Source: Streptomyces sp. B3I8 (GTDB lineage Bacteria > Actinomycetota > Actinomycetes > Streptomycetales > Streptomycetaceae). From it: 64,000 nucleotides of DNA. How positions within the stretch are numbered: position 1 is the first letter of the stretch; the number at the start of each line of letters is the position of its first letter. The notes under the pieces are model-generated. The model was given only the letters and a program-made list of their open reading frames with translations. It made no database searches and was not told where the DNA came from. This document shows, piece after piece, positions 60,672 through 64,000 of this stretch. The position numbers and the translations under genes are program-made. Location: assembly GCF_030816915.1 (NCBI RefSeq), contig NZ_JAUSYN010000002.1, positions 7,205,501-7,269,500 on the forward strand, written 5' to 3'.

Positions 60672-61646
60672 TCAGGTGCGGCGCAGCGCGCGAGGTGTCC
60701 TGCCGAAGCGCGCGCGGAACGCCCGGATGAAGTGGCTGCTGTCGGTGAAGTGCCAACGGGCCGCCAGTTCCGACACGCTCAGGGGCGTGGCCAGGAGCTC
60801 CGCCCTGGCCCTGTCCAGGCGCCGGGCGCGCACCAGGCCCATGACCGACGTCGCCTCCTGGGCGAACGCGCGGTGCAGCGTACGGACGGACACGTGCAGC
60901 GCGGCCGCGATCGCCCGGGGGTCCAGGTCCGGGTCGGTGAGCCGGCTCTCCACGTACTCCGTGGCGGCCCGCACCAGGGCCGGCGAGAACGGCGGGTCGT
61001 CGACGACCTGGTCGTTCAGCACGCCGTGGAACAGTTCCACGGCCGCGGCGCGAGCCGTCGCCGACGCGGCGGGACCGAGGGAGTCGGCCACCTCGGCCCA
61101 GCCGCGCAGGTGGGCGAGGAGCAGCCGCACGGCGGGGTCGCGGTGCTCGGCCATGACGAGGTTCGTGCGGGCGGGGAAGCGGATGTCCCGGGCGGGCAGG
61201 CCGAGAGCGGTCGCCCGGGTGCCCCGGGCCACCGTGAAGTCCCACGGCTCGTCGTTCCGGCGGGCGCACAGCAGCCCGGCCCCCACTGCGGCCGTCCGCC
61301 GCCCCGAACTGAAACGCCACTCCCCGCCGACCGTCAGATGCGCCATGACCAGGTCCTCGTGGTGACCGTACGCACCTCCCGTGCTGCCCGCGACCGCGTC
61401 GCTGTATTGGTCCTCCACGCGGATGTCGCCCAGGACTTGCAGCCGGATCCGGACCCGGTACGCGCCCTCGCTGTGCCGCGGCAGCCGCAGGGGAGGGGGC
61501 GGCACGGCGTCTCCCGCCTGGCGCCGCCACCGCTCCCGCAGCACGTGGTCGCGGTCGCTGTCGGCGTACGGGACGGTGAGGTCGATCGCGAATCCGTCCG
61601 AGGGGTCGTCGCTCGGCAGCGGCACGGGGCCGCCCTGGTCGCGCAT
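60672..61646 (-). CDS. AraC-family regulator
   Basis: A 324-residue regulator. The N-terminal AraC_binding_2-type sensor is ~20-180 (VEDQYSDAVAGSTGGAYGHHEDLVMAHLTVGGEWRF). The C-terminal AraC HTH pair is ~225-320 (IAAALHVSVRTLHRAFAQEATSVMG and VSELAARWHFTDSSHFIRAFRARFG). ATG 61646 has GAGGAGGTG upstream. It is divergent from the FAD monooxygenase (245-nt gap), a probable target. It converges on the GntR gene with a 50-nt gap. Confidence 0.9.
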   Translation of the reverse strand: MRDQGGPVPLPSDDPSDGFAIDLTVPYADSDRDHVLRERWRRQAGDAVPPPPLRLPRHSEGAYRVRIRLQVLGDIRVEDQYSDAVAGSTGGAYGHHEDLVMAHLTVGGEWRFSSGRRTAAVGAGLLCARRNDEPWDFTVARGTRATALGLPARDIRFPARTNLVMAEHRDPAVRLLLAHLRGWAEVADSLGPAASATARAAAVELFHGVLNDQVVDDPPFSPALVRAATEYVESRLTDPDLDPRAIAAALHVSVRTLHRAFAQEATSVMGLVRARRLDRARAELLATPLSVSELAARWHFTDSSHFIRAFRARFGRTPRALRRT

Positions 61647-61891
61647 GGGCGCGTCACCTCCTCGCTGCCCACACCCGCCGTCAACACCACCGCACGCAGG
61701 GCGGGTTGGGCCGCCGTCCACCCTAAGCCCACAACGGCACACGGATGCCGTTCCCTGGCACGGACGTGCAATGTGCCCCGTGCGTGAGGCGCGAGACTCC
61801 TGTCGACCGCAGCTTTTCGATCTCCACGGAGTACGACGCTCGTCCCGCACGTGCCGCCGGACTCCGCGGACTCCTTGGGGGAGTACACCCC

Positions 61892-63373
61892 GTGACCGTG
61901 CCGACCGATCCCGCATCCGCCGTTCCCGCGGATCCCGCCGTTCCTTCTGTTTCCGCCGTTCCTTCTGTTTCCGTCGTTCCCGCCGACTCCGTCGTCTCCG
62001 TCTTCGACGGACTCGTCCGGGCCGAACCGCCCACCGCCAGCCCCGTCCTGTTCGACACCGCGTGTGTCCTCGGCGGCAGCGTCGCGGGCCTGCTGGCCGC
62101 CCGCGTGCTCGCAGGCCACGCCCGCCGCGTGATCGTCGTCGAGCGGGACGAGGTCTCCACCGAGGGCGCCCCGCGCCGCGGCGTGCCACAGGACCAGCAG
62201 GTGCACACCCTGCTCCCAGCCGGTCTGAGCTGGATCGAGCGCTGGCTCCCCGGCTTCTCCGACGACGTCAGGGAACGCGGAGCGACCCTCATCGGCCTCG
62301 ACCGGGCCGCCACCCTCCTCGACGGGCACCCCCAGGCGCCGAGCGGCGCCGGCCTGGAGGTGCTGGGCATCGGCAGGCCGCTGCTCGAGGCGCGCGTCCG
62401 GGCCGCGGTCATGGCTCTGCCCCAGGTCTCCCACCTGCATGCCAGGGCCACCGGACTGCGGTACCGCGACGGCGCCGTCGACGGTGTCCGCGTCGACGAG
62501 GCGGGCACCGAACGGATACTCGACGCGGACTTCGTCGTGGACGCCACCGGGCGCGGCGGCCGGCTCGCGGAGTGGGTGGGACGGGACGGTTACGACGAAC
62601 CCCCGCTCGAACGCCTGCGCACCCCCATCAACTACGCCACCGCGCTCTTCGAACGCCGCACACGCACCGCCGACCTGGACGTCGGCCTCGCGCTGAGCAT
62701 CTTCTCGCCCCGGTACGACGCGGGCGGCGTGTCCGTCGCCGCGGTGAACGCCATCGAGGACGACCAGTGGATCGTCATGCTGATGGGGTACGGCGACGAC
62801 CGCCCCGGCAGGACGATCGACGAGTTCCGCGCCGCCTGCGCCAAGCTGCCGCCCCTGTTCACCGAGGCCACCAGCGGTGCCCTCACCCGCGACATCGTCA
62901 CCTACCACCAGGCGGAGAGCCGACGGCGCACCTTCACCGGCCTGCGCCGCTTCCCCGCGCGCCTGGTGGGTGTGGGCGACGCCGTCGCGTCCTTCAACCC
63001 CGTCTACGGGCAGGGCATGAGCTCGGCCACCCTGCACGCGTCGTGCCTCTCCGCGTATCTCACGGGGAAGCCGGACCTCTCGGCCGCGGCCACGGAGTTC
63101 TTCGCGCTCCAGCAGATCGTGGTGGACGCGGCGTGGGCGGTCTCCGCCGGCGGCGACGCCGCCCGCCTCGACGCGGAGACCGGCGCCGAGGTGCCCGAGG
63201 AGGTCCGCCGACAGCGCTGGGCGATGGGCCAGTTGACGGCCGCGACGCTCCTCGACGGGGACATCGCCCGCGCCTTCAACGACGTCTCGTTCATGCTGCG
63301 CCACCCCGCCACCCTGGCCGACCCCGCCCTGCTGGAACGCGCCGTCGCCGTCAACGAGGCGGCGCGGGACTGA
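61892..63373 (+). CDS. FAD-dependent monooxygenase/hydroxylase-like protein
   Basis: A 493-residue flavoprotein. The FAD-binding loop is degenerate, VLGGSVAGLLAARVL (~60-74), followed by VVERDEV and RRGVPQDQQVHTLLPAG. A DFVVDATGRGG motif and VGVGDAVASFNPVYGQGMSSA (~365-385) mark the second FAD contact. This pattern is typical of an actinobacterial family of tryptophan-halogenase/PHBH-like flavoproteins without the halogenase WxWxIP motif. The substrate is unknown. Residues 1-45 are a repetitive Val-Pro/Ser leader. GTG 61892 has GGGGGAG upstream. Confidence 0.85.
   Translation: MTVPTDPASAVPADPAVPSVSAVPSVSVVPADSVVSVFDGLVRAEPPTASPVLFDTACVLGGSVAGLLAARVLAGHARRVIVVERDEVSTEGAPRRGVPQDQQVHTLLPAGLSWIERWLPGFSDDVRERGATLIGLDRAATLLDGHPQAPSGAGLEVLGIGRPLLEARVRAAVMALPQVSHLHARATGLRYRDGAVDGVRVDEAGTERILDADFVVDATGRGGRLAEWVGRDGYDEPPLERLRTPINYATALFERRTRTADLDVGLALSIFSPRYDAGGVSVAAVNAIEDDQWIVMLMGYGDDRPGRTIDEFRAACAKLPPLFTEATSGALTRDIVTYHQAESRRRTFTGLRRFPARLVGVGDAVASFNPVYGQGMSSATLHASCLSAYLTGKPDLSAAATEFFALQQIVVDAAWAVSAGGDAARLDAETGAEVPEEVRRQRWAMGQLTAATLLDGDIARAFNDVSFMLRHPATLADPALLERAVAVNEAARD
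61940..61975 (+). repeat. 18-bp tandem duplication in the monooxygenase leader
   Basis: GTTCCTTCTGTTTCCGCC at 61940-61957 is repeated at 61958-61975 with one change, encoding VPSVSA and VPSVSV. Codon use (CCT, TCT, TTT-rich) is unlike the rest of the gene. Confidence 0.85.
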
Positions 63374-63636
63374 CCGTCCCACCTCCCACACCCCGGCCCC
63401 CTCGCGCCCGCCTCCTCCACACGGGCCTCCGCGGGTGCCGGGGTCACCGTGCGTCCCGTTACCGAGCCGTACGGTCGAAGTCGCGGAGCGGGTGAGCAAC
63501 TCCCGCCCGCGCAAGGGAACGTGGACGGCACAGGAGACGTCTGTCGTCTCGGAACGCCACACGGGTGCCCCGTTCCCGAGCCGGGTGTTCACCGTACTTG
63601 CCGCACGTGCACACCTTGCTCCGGAGGTCCCGTCCC

Positions 63637-64000
63637 ATGCCGATCGACGAACTGAACGGCGCCACCCAGTACGTCATGGATCTCCTGGGTATCTTCTCCT
63701 TCGCCCTCTCGGGCGCCTTCATCGCCGTACGGAGGGACTTCGACGTCTTCGGGACGGTCATCCTGAGCGAGGCCGCCGGACTGGGCGGCGGCCTCTTCCG
63801 CGACCTCGTCCTCCAGGTGCCGCCGGCCGCCTTCACCGACCTCGGTTACTACTTCACCCCCGTCGGCGCCGCCGCCGTCGTCCACTTCGGACACCGTCTC
63901 CACGACGACCTCCTGGTGCGCAAGAGCGTCATCTTCGACGTGTCCGACGCCGGGGCCCTCGGGCTGTTCAGCGTCACCGGCACCATCAAGGCGCTCACTC
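63637..64000 (+). CDS. UPF0126/TRIC-type membrane channel family protein (3' truncated)
   Basis: The first 121 residues of a membrane protein. VMDLLGIFSFALSGAFIAVRRDFDVFGTVILSEAAGLGGGLFRDLVLQ and the partly repeated second half (SVIFDVSDAGALGLFSVTGTIKAL) are the two glycine-rich halves of UPF0126, the bacterial homologues of trimeric intracellular cation channels. ATG 63637 follows CCGGAGG. The gene runs off the window edge. The 263 nt before it hold its promoter; no terminator was clear. Confidence 0.88.
   Translation, partial: MPIDELNGATQYVMDLLGIFSFALSGAFIAVRRDFDVFGTVILSEAAGLGGGLFRDLVLQVPPAAFTDLGYYFTPVGAAAVVHFGHRLHDDLLVRKSVIFDVSDAGALGLFSVTGTIKALT

Overview
The window is high-GC actinobacterial DNA and almost certainly comes from a Streptomyces chromosome. 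The evidence is the strongly GC-biased third codon positions, many GTG starts, ATGA/GTGA gene overlaps, rare TTA codons, Tat/Sec-exported glycosidases, and an abundance of LysR, AraC, XRE and GntR regulators. The content is accessory in character: secreted polysaccharide hydrolases, sugar catabolism, regulators and two biosynthetic-looking gene groups. No rRNA, tRNA, CRISPR array, insertion sequence or plasmid origin was recognised.

Layout. 0-5 kb: tail of a membrane permease, an SDR oxidoreductase, and a LysR regulator divergent from an IMPase-fold protein plus NAD(P)-binding reductase pair; then a DUF488 protein. 5-10 kb: convergent secreted GH92 alpha-mannosidase (two CBM13) and GH64 beta-1,3-glucanase (CBM6), sharing a strong bidirectional hairpin and each preceded by a LacI-type palindrome. 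10-21 kb: a sugar-modification group with two Gfo/Idh oxidoreductases, an Ldh_2-type dehydrogenase, an M20 hydrolase, a TIM-barrel isomerase, a UDP-sugar 6-dehydrogenase and two DegT aminotransferases. This enzyme set resembles the WbpA/WbpB/WbpE route to amino-uronates. 21-23 kb: two EF-hand calcium-binding units, one fused in frame to a membrane domain with no ordinary start codon. 23-34.5 kb: a tightly overlapped operon of UbiA prenyltransferase, FAD oxidoreductase, adenylate-forming ligase, methyltransferase, frameshifted CaiB-type CoA-transferase, second ligase and a HATPase/PAS/GAF/SpoIIE signalling protein. TTA (bldA-dependent) codons occur in the UDP-sugar dehydrogenase and in the UbiA gene.

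34.5-48.7 kb: GH19 chitinase with DasR-like sites, MBL hydrolase/AraC pair, XRE regulator with a frameshifted DHA2 exporter, GNAT, XRE/aldo-keto reductase pair, NodB deacetylase, two small uncharacterised genes (one frameshifted), LysR/SDR pair and a two-component system. 48.8-54 kb: MMPL exporter and divergent GH78 alpha-L-rhamnosidase behind another LacI-type operator. 54-60.6 kb: an amino-sugar/tagatose catabolic operon (GatY-like aldolase, EamA transporter, BadF-type kinase, AgaS-like SIS isomerase, GatZ/KbaZ-like subunit) divergent from its GntR regulator, with a CTGGTATG repeat array between them. 60.6-64 kb: AraC regulator, FAD monooxygenase and the start of a UPF0126/TRIC-type channel.

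The secreted hydrolases and the aga-like operon together suggest a saprophyte feeding on mannans, beta-glucans, rhamnosides, chitin and amino sugars. The 10.9-34.5 kb block is the most likely place for an undescribed biosynthetic system; its product cannot be named from sequence alone. Three genes carry single-base frame changes at mono-nucleotide runs, so either the assembly has homopolymer errors or several genes have recently decayed.
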